This document shows, one piece after another, positions 1-9,005 of a stretch of DNA of 64,000 nt (its first letter is position 1; each line of letters opens with the position of its first letter). The DNA lies in contig JAPOZO010000010.1 of assembly GCA_026706025.1 (NCBI GenBank), positions 1 through 64,000 on the forward strand, written 5' to 3'. The position numbers and the translations under genes were made by a program. The notes beneath the pieces were generated by a model. It made no database searches, had not been told where the DNA came from, and worked only from the letters and a program-made list of their open reading frames with translations. Source of the stretch: Candidatus Poribacteria bacterium (GTDB lineage: Bacteria > Poribacteria > WGA-4E > WGA-3G).

Positions 1-1380
1 GGTATTTCTGCTTATGTTCCTTTGGATGATAATGCAGCAGATAGACTCAAGATCAAAGGGATACCGTTTTTTCGACTCTCCGGCTTTGCAATCAATGAGG
101 ACATGAAAATCATGATGCCGATGGCGCAAGCCATCCGTTTGCGGATCTTAGATACAAGTACTGTGGAACGTATTCAGGAATTCCCTACAGCCTGTCCGGA
201 TCCAAACTGGACGTATTGGCATCAACTCAAGCGTTTCTTTGCGCATTACTCGCGGGATGCCGACGCACCAATACGATGGGGCACGGACGTGCTACGGTTC
301 TGGCTGCCCCCTTTGCTCCATCCGAGCATCAAACGTCTTCTACTAATGTCGGTAAACTTCTCCGAGCGGCACATCCGTAGGGCGTTTCCACATGAGAACA
401 TTAAAGCGTGTCGCGCTGAACCGACATCTTGGATCCCGGGAAATCGAGTCTTTCAGATTCGTACAGGTGTTTATCCGAAGCAAACAATTTTGGGGTACAA
501 TAACAACGCTGATGTTATTGGCATCTCTAAAACTGGACAACGCTTTTTTGCGGGTATCCGCTCAGAAATTGAGAGGGATCCAAGCGTTAAACATGCAATT
601 ATCACCTATAAGTCGGTGGTTCCGCTGTTGGGCGATATCACAGAAAAAGAGAACGTCTCTTTCGTCACCAATTTCGATAATGTGAGGGGACTCAGTGCTG
701 ATTTTAGAAAAACGCAAGTCATTTGGATAATCGGAACGCCACAATGGCTGCCAAGCCTCATTTGGCGGCGCGCGCAGATTTTGTTTGGCGATGACAAGGA
801 ACCGCTCTCTTATGCGGAAGAAATAGAAACCGGCCGCTATAAAGACGAGCGAATCCAAGATGTTTATGAACAGGGCATTGTTCGCGTACTCACACGAACT
901 ATTCATCGCACAGGATTGGAGCACTGGGCAGACAAGACCGTTGTACTCATCTCAAGCTTGGCAATACCTGACATTACCGACAGACCCGAAACGCTCCTTT
1001 TCGACTGGGAAGATTTTGAAATTGCTGGTGGACTTCATGAACTCCCTGAGATGATTGCCACGCGCGAGCGTTTTGAAGCAGCGCGTGGGAAGTTAACTGC
1101 CGAATCCAGCAGAGAAGAAGTAGAACGGGTCTTGGGATGCTCCTCAAGGCAGGCGAACCGAGTCTTGAGAGAATTTAGAGGTGGGGCACCATTACGGGTG
1201 CCTTTCCGTAAGCAGATCCTCGTGCTACTTGCTGATGGTGAGAAGAGGACAGCGGAACTCGTTGCAGCTATTGAAGGGCATCCAAAAGCAGTAAAAAATG
1301 AACTCAAGCGTCTTGTAGATACAGGTGAAATTGTCCGGGTACGGTGGGGGATATACGCACTGCCGAAGCGGGAGACATAG
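1..1380 (+). CDS. Helicase-like protein, C-terminal part (cut by window edge)
   Basis: The reading frame is open from base 1, so the TTG at 22 is probably not the start and the gene begins outside the window; at least 459 residues are visible. I do not recognise the family firmly. The middle resembles the C-terminal half of an SF2-type helicase: a strand-rich segment ending in VIWIIGTPQW, then GRYKDERIQDVYEQ, then RVLTRTIHRTGLEHW (an arginine-bearing helix where motif VI would lie), then TVVLISSLAIPDITDRPET. The last 100 residues hold two helix-turn-helix-like stretches: SREEVERVLGCSSRQANRVL and a winged-helix segment starting near RKQILVLLADGEKRTAEL. It could be the helicase part of a primase-helicase or a mobile-element replication protein. 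It converges on the SNF2 gene with only 29 bp between stops. Function is inference; that it is a coding gene is well supported by length and composition. Confidence 0.6.
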   Translation, partial: GISAYVPLDDNAADRLKIKGIPFFRLSGFAINEDMKIMMPMAQAIRLRILDTSTVERIQEFPTACPDPNWTYWHQLKRFFAHYSRDADAPIRWGTDVLRFWLPPLLHPSIKRLLLMSVNFSERHIRRAFPHENIKACRAEPTSWIPGNRVFQIRTGVYPKQTILGYNNNADVIGISKTGQRFFAGIRSEIERDPSVKHAIITYKSVVPLLGDITEKENVSFVTNFDNVRGLSADFRKTQVIWIIGTPQWLPSLIWRRAQILFGDDKEPLSYAEEIETGRYKDERIQDVYEQGIVRVLTRTIHRTGLEHWADKTVVLISSLAIPDITDRPETLLFDWEDFEIAGGLHELPEMIATRERFEAARGKLTAESSREEVERVLGCSSRQANRVLREFRGGAPLRVPFRKQILVLLADGEKRTAELVAAIEGHPKAVKNELKRLVDTGEIVRVRWGIYALPKRET

Positions 1381-1409
1381 CCTATACGCCGGTAATACGG
1401 ACAGTTTGC

Positions 1410-3236
1410 CTAATTTGAACTGATTTGCTTGTAACCTTTTGGTAACGGTTTTCCAGCGACGAGCGCAGATTTCAGCGGGCGGACATGTCGGCAACTGCCG
1501 CGATGTGTGAAACCGGGGCAGTCGCATGTTACATCTACACCGACAACCTCCAGCGTGTAGAATTTGCCTGCCTGCGACGAACTCTCAGCGTGATAGACGC
1601 TCCGCTCAGGACCAGCAAGGACTTGTGCTAAGGTACGGATGGCTTCTTCGGAATACGGACGTAGCTGCGCACGCGTTGCTTTACGGAGATGTGAGGCATT
1701 TTCTTCAAGGTATGTCTCCCCCGCTTTCTGAAGCACATCATGCAGTTCAGATGCTTTAAGTTCACTGGTTTGAACAGACAACGCATTCATCATTCGCTTG
1801 AGTTCGCTAAGGACATCTAACTGGAGGGCAGCCGCTCCATCTGGTATCAAAATGGATCCCTCAACAATGGAATCCATCAATGCTGCTTTTGTTTCTAATA
1901 CCGTCTTGACGAATGAATCAACAGTACCAGTCGCAATCATATAGGTGACATTGACGGTACCTGTCTGACCGATGCGATAAGCGCGATCTTCTGCCTGCCA
2001 GTGGTTAGCAGGCACCCAATCTAAGTCATTAAAAACGATCTGGCGCGCCGCTGTGAGATTTATACCAACGCCTGCTATGTGCATGTTGGCTATGAAAAGT
2101 TTGGTATCGTCGTCGTTTTGAAAGCGGTCAACCCTGTTTTGTCTCTCATGGACAGGCACTTCACCGGAAACATAAACCGCTCGGTCCTTGAAGTGCCTTT
2201 GGAAACGCTGCATCGTATTGAGGAAGGATGTAAAAATAATGACCTTTTCACCCTGTTCCAGCGCATTTTCCACGAATTTAATGGTGTGACGGCATTTGAC
2301 AAAGGCAATTGCGCGGCGCACTTGGGTTAGCCTACCTATGCCAGTTCCTAAATCCGTAGTATCTATTGAATCATCTAATTCATTGTGATGTTCTGATGAT
2401 AAGCCAACGGATTCTGGTATGCCATCAATGGCTTCAGGTGTGTCAAATTTTGATATGAATTCTTGTGCCAGTCGATTAAAGTGCTGGATGGCGTAAGGAT
2501 GCAGCTCAATATCCATCCATGTTCGCATTTTAGGTGGTAGGTCTAACACCTCATCTTTTGTGCGGCGCAGCATGACACCGTGTAGTTGCACAGTCAATTC
2601 CTCGATGTTGCTTGCACCATCTGCCACCAACCCGAAATCACCTTGATACGCATCGCAATAACGTTTCGCAAAACTCAGGAAACTCTTGCCAAGAGAATGA
2701 CCCAGAATCTGCAACAGCGGAAAAAGGTCGCGCGGACGGCTTGTCATTGGCGTACCGGTTAATGCATGGACGACAAGGTCACGTTTGATCTCCTTAACCA
2801 GTTTCGATGCGTTTTGACTCCGCTGACTCTGATAATTTTTTAGGTAATGTGCTTCGTCAAAAACAACGCCTTTCCAGTCAAACTCAAGGAGTTTGTCAAG
2901 GTTCTTACCGAGGATTTCATAGTTGACAATAATCCAACCACAATGATCTGGAGGCGGGAGCGGGGCAGGCCCGACGATGGCAGGTTCGGCATCGGGGAAA
3001 ACGATTTCGATTTCACGGGCCCAGTTGCGTTTGATAGAAGCAGGACAAATCACAAGGTAAGGACCGGCTCCTTCTGCTTCAACCATCGCTATGATCGACT
3101 GGCGCGTTTTACCTAATCCCATGTCATCGGCAAGGAGCGCACGACGGCGACCGAGCAGAAAAGCGATCCCTTCTATTTGATGTGGGTACAACCCTTTAGC
3201 AATTTCTTCAGCATGCGTGAGGCTGGCTTGCTGCAT
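1410..3236 (-). CDS. SNF2-family helicase with C-terminal SWIM zinc finger
   Basis: A 608-residue DNA-dependent ATPase of the SNF2/SWI2 family, probably a DNA translocase acting on protein-DNA complexes or in repair. Visible motifs in order: Walker A LLADDMGLGKT near residue 35, the DEAH box VVFDEAHYLKN near 125, motif III LTGTPMTSRP near 160, and motifs V-VI GVGINLTAARQIVFNDLDW with QAEDRAYRIGQ near 425-450. The last 60 residues contain a SWIM finger: CDCPGF, then the Cys/His pair in GSCRHVRP. A longer frame opens at 3299, but the ATG at 3236 has a good ribosome site (AGGGG six bases upstream) and leaves a 10-bp gap after the vWA gene, so I use it. The two genes look co-transcribed. Helicase identity is firm; the biological process is not. 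Confidence 0.9.
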   Translation of the reverse strand: MQQASLTHAEEIAKGLYPHQIEGIAFLLGRRRALLADDMGLGKTRQSIIAMVEAEGAGPYLVICPASIKRNWAREIEIVFPDAEPAIVGPAPLPPPDHCGWIIVNYEILGKNLDKLLEFDWKGVVFDEAHYLKNYQSQRSQNASKLVKEIKRDLVVHALTGTPMTSRPRDLFPLLQILGHSLGKSFLSFAKRYCDAYQGDFGLVADGASNIEELTVQLHGVMLRRTKDEVLDLPPKMRTWMDIELHPYAIQHFNRLAQEFISKFDTPEAIDGIPESVGLSSEHHNELDDSIDTTDLGTGIGRLTQVRRAIAFVKCRHTIKFVENALEQGEKVIIFTSFLNTMQRFQRHFKDRAVYVSGEVPVHERQNRVDRFQNDDDTKLFIANMHIAGVGINLTAARQIVFNDLDWVPANHWQAEDRAYRIGQTGTVNVTYMIATGTVDSFVKTVLETKAALMDSIVEGSILIPDGAAALQLDVLSELKRMMNALSVQTSELKASELHDVLQKAGETYLEENASHLRKATRAQLRPYSEEAIRTLAQVLAGPERSVYHAESSSQAGKFYTLEVVGVDVTCDCPGFTHRGSCRHVRPLKSALVAGKPLPKGYKQISSN

Positions 3237-3246
3237 GCATTTCCCC

Positions 3247-4224
3247 TTATCTGCCCTGCCTGTCAACGAGCCAGAGATCCCCTTCACTGACGGTCGCAAG
3301 CCGTTTCAACATGACTGCCCCAGGAAAATTGGGTGCCATCCCGATACCCATCGCAAAAATGCGTCCATTGCCTGTAGCGTATTGACCTACAAGCGTCAGA
3401 TCCGGTCCCTCAATTGTCGTAGGAATGCCGTCGCTGAAGAGAACAACAAGCGTGGGACCCGTCTTAGCGATTTCTGTCAATGCCGTTAACATATCGTGAT
3501 CGGTACCTTTGGTATGGGTTTGGGGTTGGATGTTGGCGAGATAGTTTGACGACGCGGCAACTATTTCGTCGGTTACTGCGACAAAGTTTTCGCGGTAAAC
3601 CACTAATTCCGTGCTAAACGCAACAATATTGAAACTATCATGTGGCTCAAGGAAAGTCAGCGAATCCCGCATGAGGTCTATAATCTTCTTGAGTTTGTGC
3701 GGCGGAAGGTTTTGCATACTGGTCGACAAATCTACGCAGTAGACAATCCGCTGGGGGCCCTCTTGCGCTTCAATGAACTTCACTAATCTGCTTTTATATC
3801 GAGTTTCGACTTTTTTTTCTTTTACAAACGGACGTTCGATGACCTTTTGCACACGAGGCACATTGTCAAATTCAACAGATGTTGCAGTGGGTCCAATGGG
3901 TTCACTCAGGTCGTTACTATCGAACTGCTGGAAGGGCGCGGGGTCCGCTGCGGAAACCACCCCACGACTACTAACAGGCGCATTGCTCGTGAGGATTTTC
4001 AGACGCTGCTGGCTAACATCGCGTGTCTTGTTTTGCACAATTTGCGCACGTTTCGGCGGTGTTACACGTCTGACTTTCGGTTTCTCTTCCCGAACAAACA
4101 AGGCATTAATACTCGACGTTTCTCGCATCGGAGCCGTACTAAACCAATAGAAGAGTCCAAGCACGCCAGCACCGAGATGCAATAGAACTGAAACAAGAAA
4201 CGCTTTACTGGATTTCGATTTCAT
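3247..4224 (-). CDS. Membrane-anchored von Willebrand factor A domain protein
   Basis: A 325-residue protein with one N-terminal membrane helix (about residues 8-27), a basic Pro-rich linker of the TonB kind up to about residue 150, and a vWA domain in the C-terminal half. The metal-ion-dependent adhesion site is intact: CVDLSTSMQN gives DxSxS near residue 165, a Thr lies in TKGTDHDML, and LFSDGIP supplies the last Asp. Such domains bind protein partners through a divalent metal. It would sit in the periplasm, tethered to the inner membrane. The SNF2 gene follows directly, and a good sigma70-like promoter lies about 155 bp upstream. Function unknown. Confidence 0.82.
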   Translation of the reverse strand: MKSKSSKAFLVSVLLHLGAGVLGLFYWFSTAPMRETSSINALFVREEKPKVRRVTPPKRAQIVQNKTRDVSQQRLKILTSNAPVSSRGVVSAADPAPFQQFDSNDLSEPIGPTATSVEFDNVPRVQKVIERPFVKEKKVETRYKSRLVKFIEAQEGPQRIVYCVDLSTSMQNLPPHKLKKIIDLMRDSLTFLEPHDSFNIVAFSTELVVYRENFVAVTDEIVAASSNYLANIQPQTHTKGTDHDMLTALTEIAKTGPTLVVLFSDGIPTTIEGPDLTLVGQYATGNGRIFAMGIGMAPNFPGAVMLKRLATVSEGDLWLVDRQGR

Positions 4225-4260
4225 TATATTAAAATTTCCTAATTACCAAATCTGAGGTTA

Positions 4261-4368
4261 TCAAAAATCAACAGACGATAAATGATTGTAGCCACGTTCT
4301 AACTTTTCAAATGGAATACGAATTCCACCAATGCCAGCGAAAAGATCAACAAAGTTAAAATTGCCCAT
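4261..4368 (-). pseudogene. 5' remnant of a C5-cytosine DNA methyltransferase
   Basis: A 35-codon frame from ATG at 4368 to TGA at 4261. Its start reads NFVDLFAGIGGIR then PFEKLE, which is motif I (SAM binding, DLFAGIGG) of Dcm/HhaI-type methyltransferases followed by the usual next helix. After that the reading leaves the family and stops. Complete enzymes have more than 300 residues, and no further methyltransferase motif follows on either strand before the vWA gene. It is therefore a truncated leftover of a restriction-modification gene. It was too short to be noticed as an ordinary gene. Confidence 0.7.
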
Positions 4369-4377
4369 TACGCATAA

Positions 4378-4406
4378 AGTATAGTATATCTTATTGCCTA
4401 CGTCAA
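4378..4406 (-). promoter_or_regulatory. Sigma70-like promoter before the methyltransferase remnant and vWA operon
   Basis: On the minus strand TTGACG (4406-4401) and TATACT (4383-4378) are separated by 17 bp. The predicted start falls almost on the remnant's ATG (4368), so its product would be nearly leaderless; the vWA gene begins about 145 bp further on. It probably once served the methyltransferase and may now drive vWA-SNF2. Based on consensus matching only. Confidence 0.55.
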
Positions 4407-4447
4407 GTTTTTCTGAATTATCTACACAGGACGTATGACGGCATAAC

Positions 4448-7400
4448 CTACCGCATTGACACCTTCTCCTGCGTTTCTAACTTCCGGCGCAGAACAACAC
4501 CCCACTGCCCAACAACCCATAGTGCTTTACCGCCCTTAGCACGGGTAATAACATACAGATTGTTATCGATATCGGTGTGTTCCTGTTCCCACGTTTCACC
4601 GCCGTCGGTTGAGCGGACAATCGTCCCCTCGTCGCCGACCACATAGATCTCCTGCTCGGAGAGTGCAACGATGCCGTGAAGATCTTTAGGAATACCCGTC
4701 AATATAGGTTCCCACGCAAAGCCACCATCGGTTGTCCTTAGCACGATGCCACCCTCACCCGCTGCCCATCCTTTCCGCTTGCTAATAAATGAGACCGCGT
4801 TGAGATTGTAATTCGTTTTCGTTTCGTGCATCCGCCAATATTGACCACCGTTAATAGTCCGCTGCGTGACACCACCTTGACCCACCGCCCAACCGAGCGG
4901 CGCGAATTTCATATCTACACTCAGGAGCCTGTCGTTTGCAGTCGTCCGCTGAAGCGTCCATGTAGGACCGCCGTCTTTGTTATGGATAATGTCTCCGAAT
5001 TGACCGACCGCCCAGCCTTCAGAAAACTTACCAAAAGCAACGTCATTTAGCGAGAAATTACCCGGCGAATCGCCTTCCATAAACGGCGGACGTTCCGGTG
5101 TATCTCCTGCCGTCCAGATATTGCCATCTGTAGTGTAGAGCACAGTCCCGTCGCGTTGCATTGCCCAACCCCATTTCGGTTCCAGACTCGCAAAGTGCAC
5201 ACCGATGAAGCGTTGACGCGTTTGAGTTCGGAGTTTCTTCCATGTTTCTCCACCGTCTTGGGTTTCCAATAGCACACCACCGTTACCCGCTATCCAGCCA
5301 TTCTTGTCATCGTAGAAAAGCACCTCACGGAAGTCGTTGCGTTCCTGTTCACCGAGTTGACGTTCCCACGTTTTTCCACCATTTGCGGAGTAGTAAATAC
5401 TACCCGCACTGCCAACCGCCCAAGCGTGTTCCGCATCAAGGAAATACACACTCGCAACTCGTTGTCCACCGCGTCTCCTTCGTCTCTCAGGTTCAGGTGG
5501 TGGAGGCGGTTGTTGTTCCTTGGGTGGCGGCGGACGGTTCGCGCGTTCGGCATTCGGTGGCAATGCGCCTTCAGGGGCAAGCCGACCCGGACGTTCTCTC
5601 TCTGCCCGAAGTCGATTTTGTATTTCCTCCGGTGTCTCATCATACTGTAACGTGGGTGCCTCTACAACCGCTGCTTCTGATTCGTCTGCTTCTGGTGAGG
5701 GTGCTTCTGGTGTCTCTGGTTCGGTTTCTCGCATAGCGAGCAGATCAGCTCTTGTGACAACAGGGACTGGATTCCAATTTACCCCTTGGTCCTCGGTGAT
5801 ATACGCACCACCACCGCCGAGTCCCCACGCGTGTGTATCCGAACGGAAAGTGACACGCCGCAAGCCACGTGTGCTTTGTGCCGTAGTTCTCAATTTCCAC
5901 GTTTCGCCGCCATCTTCAGTCAACAAGGAGTTCCCGTTACCGAGGATGACCCAACCGCGGTTTTCGTCGGCAAAGTGTACAGCGATACCGGGTTGATTGG
6001 TCTTCGCCTGAATTTTCCAGTAGTCTCCGCCGTCAACTGTGTGAAGGATAAATCCACCGTCTCGACGTTGCGGAGTCACTGCCCACCCTACTTGACTATT
6101 GATGAAATGGAGATCGGTGATGTTTCCTGTTGTTGTTCCGGTTTTTTGGACTTTCCACGTCTTGCCCGCATCAATGGTATGCAAGGTCTGCCCAATCGAT
6201 GCACCGAGCCACCCTTCTTCGGCGTTCAGGAAGTGCATTGTGCTCACGCGAGGAAGGTTTTGCTTGGTTGCTTGCAGAATCGGCTCCCACGTTTCACCAC
6301 CATTTTCTGTTTGGAGTAAAGTGCCAGAACCGAGAACTCTTCCATGTTTCGCGTCAACGAATTCCACTTCGCTTAAATTTTCACTAATACCGCTGTGCTG
6401 CGGTAACCACGTTTTCCCGCCGTCCGTAGTATGGGCGATAACACCACTGGAACCGACCGCCCAGCCGTTTTGGGCATCTACAAAGTGTGTATCTGCAAAA
6501 TCAGTGCGCCAAGCCGCCTGACGGATAATGTCCCAATGGTAAGCAACCGGTTCAACCGGAGCCTCCTCTTCAGCAACAACGATTTCGGGTTCTTCGGCGA
6601 CAGGCGGCAATTTCGCGGGCAGTTGTGCCTCTTCAACCGAATACCGCATCGCAATTCCGCCTTTACCAACGGCGACAACACCATCAGGCGAGAGCGCTAA
6701 GCCGTAAAGGTCATTGTCAGTACCACTCTCCTGCATCTCCCACTTTTTTCCGCCGTTGATGGTGGTAAGCATCACGCCGTTGTCACCAACAACTAACCCG
6801 TGCTGTGTATCCGCAAAATAGAGTTTATTGAGATTCTCTTGCGTGCCGCTGCGTTGAAAATTCCACTTTTTCCCGCCGTTTTTTGTGTGTAAAATCTCGC
6901 CAAACTGTCCAACAATCCAGCCGGTATTCTCATCTGCGAAGTAGACGGCATAAAGTTCGTTGAAAGTGCCGGTCGTCTGTTGGTTCCATGTCAAACCACC
7001 ATCTTCTGTCGCAAGGCAAACACCGGGCCATCCGATAGCCCAACCTTTCTTTTCATTGAGGAAAAATACACCCTTTAGCATGAGCGAGAAGAAATCGCCG
7101 GTTGCGGTTTGTGGGAGCCATGTTTCGCCTCCATCTATTGTGTGTATGATGCTGCCAATATCCCCTACAATCCAACCCATCTGAGGACTAACAAAGTGGA
7201 CAGAACGGAGTGTAAAGGCAGTGGGGCCCCGCTGACGCTCCCAATTCATGCCACCGTCATTCGTATGGACAATAAGTCCACGCTCACCGACTGCCCAGCC
7301 GTGCTTATCGGTCGCGAAATAGATGTTCCAGATACCGTCCCAGATATCTGTCTCAATTTCGTTCCAGGTCTGTCCGCCATCGTTGCTCATCGCCATCGTA

Positions 7401-8542
7401 CCGCGTCTACCGACTGCGATTGCACGGTTGGCATCGGTAAACTGGACATTCTGCAGATCGTTCGCTGTTGTACCGCTCGTCATCTCCCATGTTGCACCGG
7501 CATCCGTTGTGTGTAAAATAGTACCGTACCATCCAACCGCCCACGCCTCTGTAGGCGTTGTAAACTGGATGCCTGTTAAATTGTTTTCCGTGCCACTCTC
7601 CATCAATTGCCAATTGTCACCACCATCTTCGGTCCGTGTGATAAAGCCGACATCCGCTACGGCGACCCCGTAGTTTTCATCTGTGAAATGGATGCTATTG
7701 ATCGTATCTCGGACGTGTCCATTAATCAGCGGAATACGACTGTCTTGACGTTCCCAGTTCGCACCCGCAGTCGTCGTATGGAAAATAGAGCCGTCACTGC
7801 CAACGATCCAACCTTCATTGTCGCTGACGAAAAACACCTGTTTGTTATCATTGATCATGCGGTCGCGTTCGCCTTCAAAGCGATTGCTCTGTTCTCGCCA
7901 CGATTCGCCACCATTCTCGGTGTGAAAAATTCTATCGTGTGTACCAACAACCCATCCCTTTGAATTGTCAGCGAACCAGACCCCGTTGAGCATAAATTCG
8001 CTAACATACTCGTAGCGTTTCCATTCTTTTCCACCGTTTTTGGTGTAGAGCACATCCGAATCTTCACCAACAATCCAACCTTGTTTTGAATTGGCAAAAA
8101 AGACATCAAGGAGCATCGCGGAGCTGCCACTCTTTTGCAACGACCAGTGTCTGCCGCCATCATCGGTTGCTGCAACTAACCCTTCATCGCCGACTGCCCA
8201 TCCATTCTGTGCGTTTGTAAAATAAACTGCTTTGAAATCTAATGAGGCATCAGGCATACGAAATCCTGGGCTTGTTGTATCGACTTCCTGTTGCTTCCAC
8301 GTCTTTCCGCCATCTGCCGTATGAATTATCAGACCACTCTCCCCGACGATCCACCCCTGTTTATGGTTAACAAAGTGGAGATCCGTGAAATGCGTCTCCC
8401 AATCTGCTTTTCGTGTCGCCTCCATCTTAACACATCCGTTAAAAAGGAATAGAATACCGAGCAGACATACTATGACAAATCCGTTGACAACAAGTTTCGG
8501 CTTGCAAAATACGCCAGAATTCACATTACTTATCAAACTCAT
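4448..8542 (-). CDS. Giant YCF48/BNR-repeat lipoprotein
   Basis: A 1364-residue secreted repeat protein. The start has a strong ribosome site (GGAGG five bases before ATG). The N-terminus holds a hydrophobic segment ending in FLFNGC near residue 37, which looks like a somewhat divergent lipobox. The rest is built from more than twenty units of about 45 residues with the signature GWIVG..G.I.HT.DGGK.W, typical of YCF48 and sortilin/BNR propellers. Two Pro/Glu-rich linkers interrupt it, one near residues 635-660 and one near 965-1040 that includes a run of prolines and an Arg-rich patch, dividing the protein into three propeller blocks. In cyanobacteria the single-domain homologue assists photosystem II assembly, but this expanded form is most likely a cell-surface binding scaffold. 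No catalytic residues are evident. Confidence 0.85.
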   Translation of the reverse strand: MSLISNVNSGVFCKPKLVVNGFVIVCLLGILFLFNGCVKMEATRKADWETHFTDLHFVNHKQGWIVGESGLIIHTADGGKTWKQQEVDTTSPGFRMPDASLDFKAVYFTNAQNGWAVGDEGLVAATDDGGRHWSLQKSGSSAMLLDVFFANSKQGWIVGEDSDVLYTKNGGKEWKRYEYVSEFMLNGVWFADNSKGWVVGTHDRIFHTENGGESWREQSNRFEGERDRMINDNKQVFFVSDNEGWIVGSDGSIFHTTTAGANWERQDSRIPLINGHVRDTINSIHFTDENYGVAVADVGFITRTEDGGDNWQLMESGTENNLTGIQFTTPTEAWAVGWYGTILHTTDAGATWEMTSGTTANDLQNVQFTDANRAIAVGRRGTMAMSNDGGQTWNEIETDIWDGIWNIYFATDKHGWAVGERGLIVHTNDGGMNWERQRGPTAFTLRSVHFVSPQMGWIVGDIGSIIHTIDGGETWLPQTATGDFFSLMLKGVFFLNEKKGWAIGWPGVCLATEDGGLTWNQQTTGTFNELYAVYFADENTGWIVGQFGEILHTKNGGKKWNFQRSGTQENLNKLYFADTQHGLVVGDNGVMLTTINGGKKWEMQESGTDNDLYGLALSPDGVVAVGKGGIAMRYSVEEAQLPAKLPPVAEEPEIVVAEEEAPVEPVAYHWDIIRQAAWRTDFADTHFVDAQNGWAVGSSGVIAHTTDGGKTWLPQHSGISENLSEVEFVDAKHGRVLGSGTLLQTENGGETWEPILQATKQNLPRVSTMHFLNAEEGWLGASIGQTLHTIDAGKTWKVQKTGTTTGNITDLHFINSQVGWAVTPQRRDGGFILHTVDGGDYWKIQAKTNQPGIAVHFADENRGWVILGNGNSLLTEDGGETWKLRTTAQSTRGLRRVTFRSDTHAWGLGGGGAYITEDQGVNWNPVPVVTRADLLAMRETEPETPEAPSPEADESEAAVVEAPTLQYDETPEEIQNRLRAERERPGRLAPEGALPPNAERANRPPPPKEQQPPPPPEPERRRRRGGQRVASVYFLDAEHAWAVGSAGSIYYSANGGKTWERQLGEQERNDFREVLFYDDKNGWIAGNGGVLLETQDGGETWKKLRTQTRQRFIGVHFASLEPKWGWAMQRDGTVLYTTDGNIWTAGDTPERPPFMEGDSPGNFSLNDVAFGKFSEGWAVGQFGDIIHNKDGGPTWTLQRTTANDRLLSVDMKFAPLGWAVGQGGVTQRTINGGQYWRMHETKTNYNLNAVSFISKRKGWAAGEGGIVLRTTDGGFAWEPILTGIPKDLHGIVALSEQEIYVVGDEGTIVRSTDGGETWEQEHTDIDNNLYVITRAKGGKALWVVGQWGVVLRRKLETQEKVSMR

Positions 8543-8656
8543 TTTTACCTCCGGTTGTTGTTCTCCTTTGAAAGCCGAGAAGATGGTTTGGATTTATTGT
8601 GGTTACAAAACGAATCTCTTCTCCGCGAGATACTGCTATTTAAGTTGAAATTTGTA

Positions 8657-8828
8657 CAGGACTTACGCATTTCGTCTTAAAGTCCGCCGGATAAGGGGCG
8701 GGGAATACCATAAAGCATTCATACCGTTGATTCTGATGCTTTAGGGGGTTAAATACAACCCAATACTTTCACTGTGAGGCATTTTCAGCAAAATATACCG
8801 ATTTTCCGTTCAATTTGCGTAAGTCCTA
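8657..8828. mobile_element. Small MITE-like element with perfect 12-bp terminal inverted repeats
   Basis: AGGACTTACGCA (8658-8669) and its exact reverse complement TGCGTAAGTCCT (8816-8827) bracket about 170 bp without a gene. TTTGTA occurs just outside both ends (8651-8656 and 8829-8834), as expected for a short target duplication. The element explains most of the 463-bp gap between the YCF48 gene and the membrane-protein gene. A partly matching end, AGGACTTACACA, appears near 53308. No transposase is inside; a full-length relative would have to act in trans. Confidence 0.55.
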
Positions 8829-9005
8829 TTTGTATATATTCCAAGCAAATTCCGTGCCACTCTATGAGTCGGTTCTTGACAGAATATATGGCAAAAACCG
8901 CACAAAATCGGGCGTACGTTATATCCAATTGCACGAAATGGGGCAGATTTAATAATATAACACCAACATATTTAGACAAACTCCCCCAGTTATATGTTCA
9001 CATCA

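Noticed and set aside
3237-3299. Longer SNF2 start overlapping the vWA gene
   Set aside because: ATG 3236 has a clear ribosome site and the extension has no helicase homology.
5242-8175. Many 60-180-residue frames opposite the YCF48 gene
   Set aside because: They follow the repeat periodicity of the minus-strand gene and have no start signals; shadows of GC- and repeat-biased coding.
8657-8828. CRISPR-like array
   Set aside because: Only one pair of inverted ends; no series of direct repeats with spacers here or elsewhere in the window.
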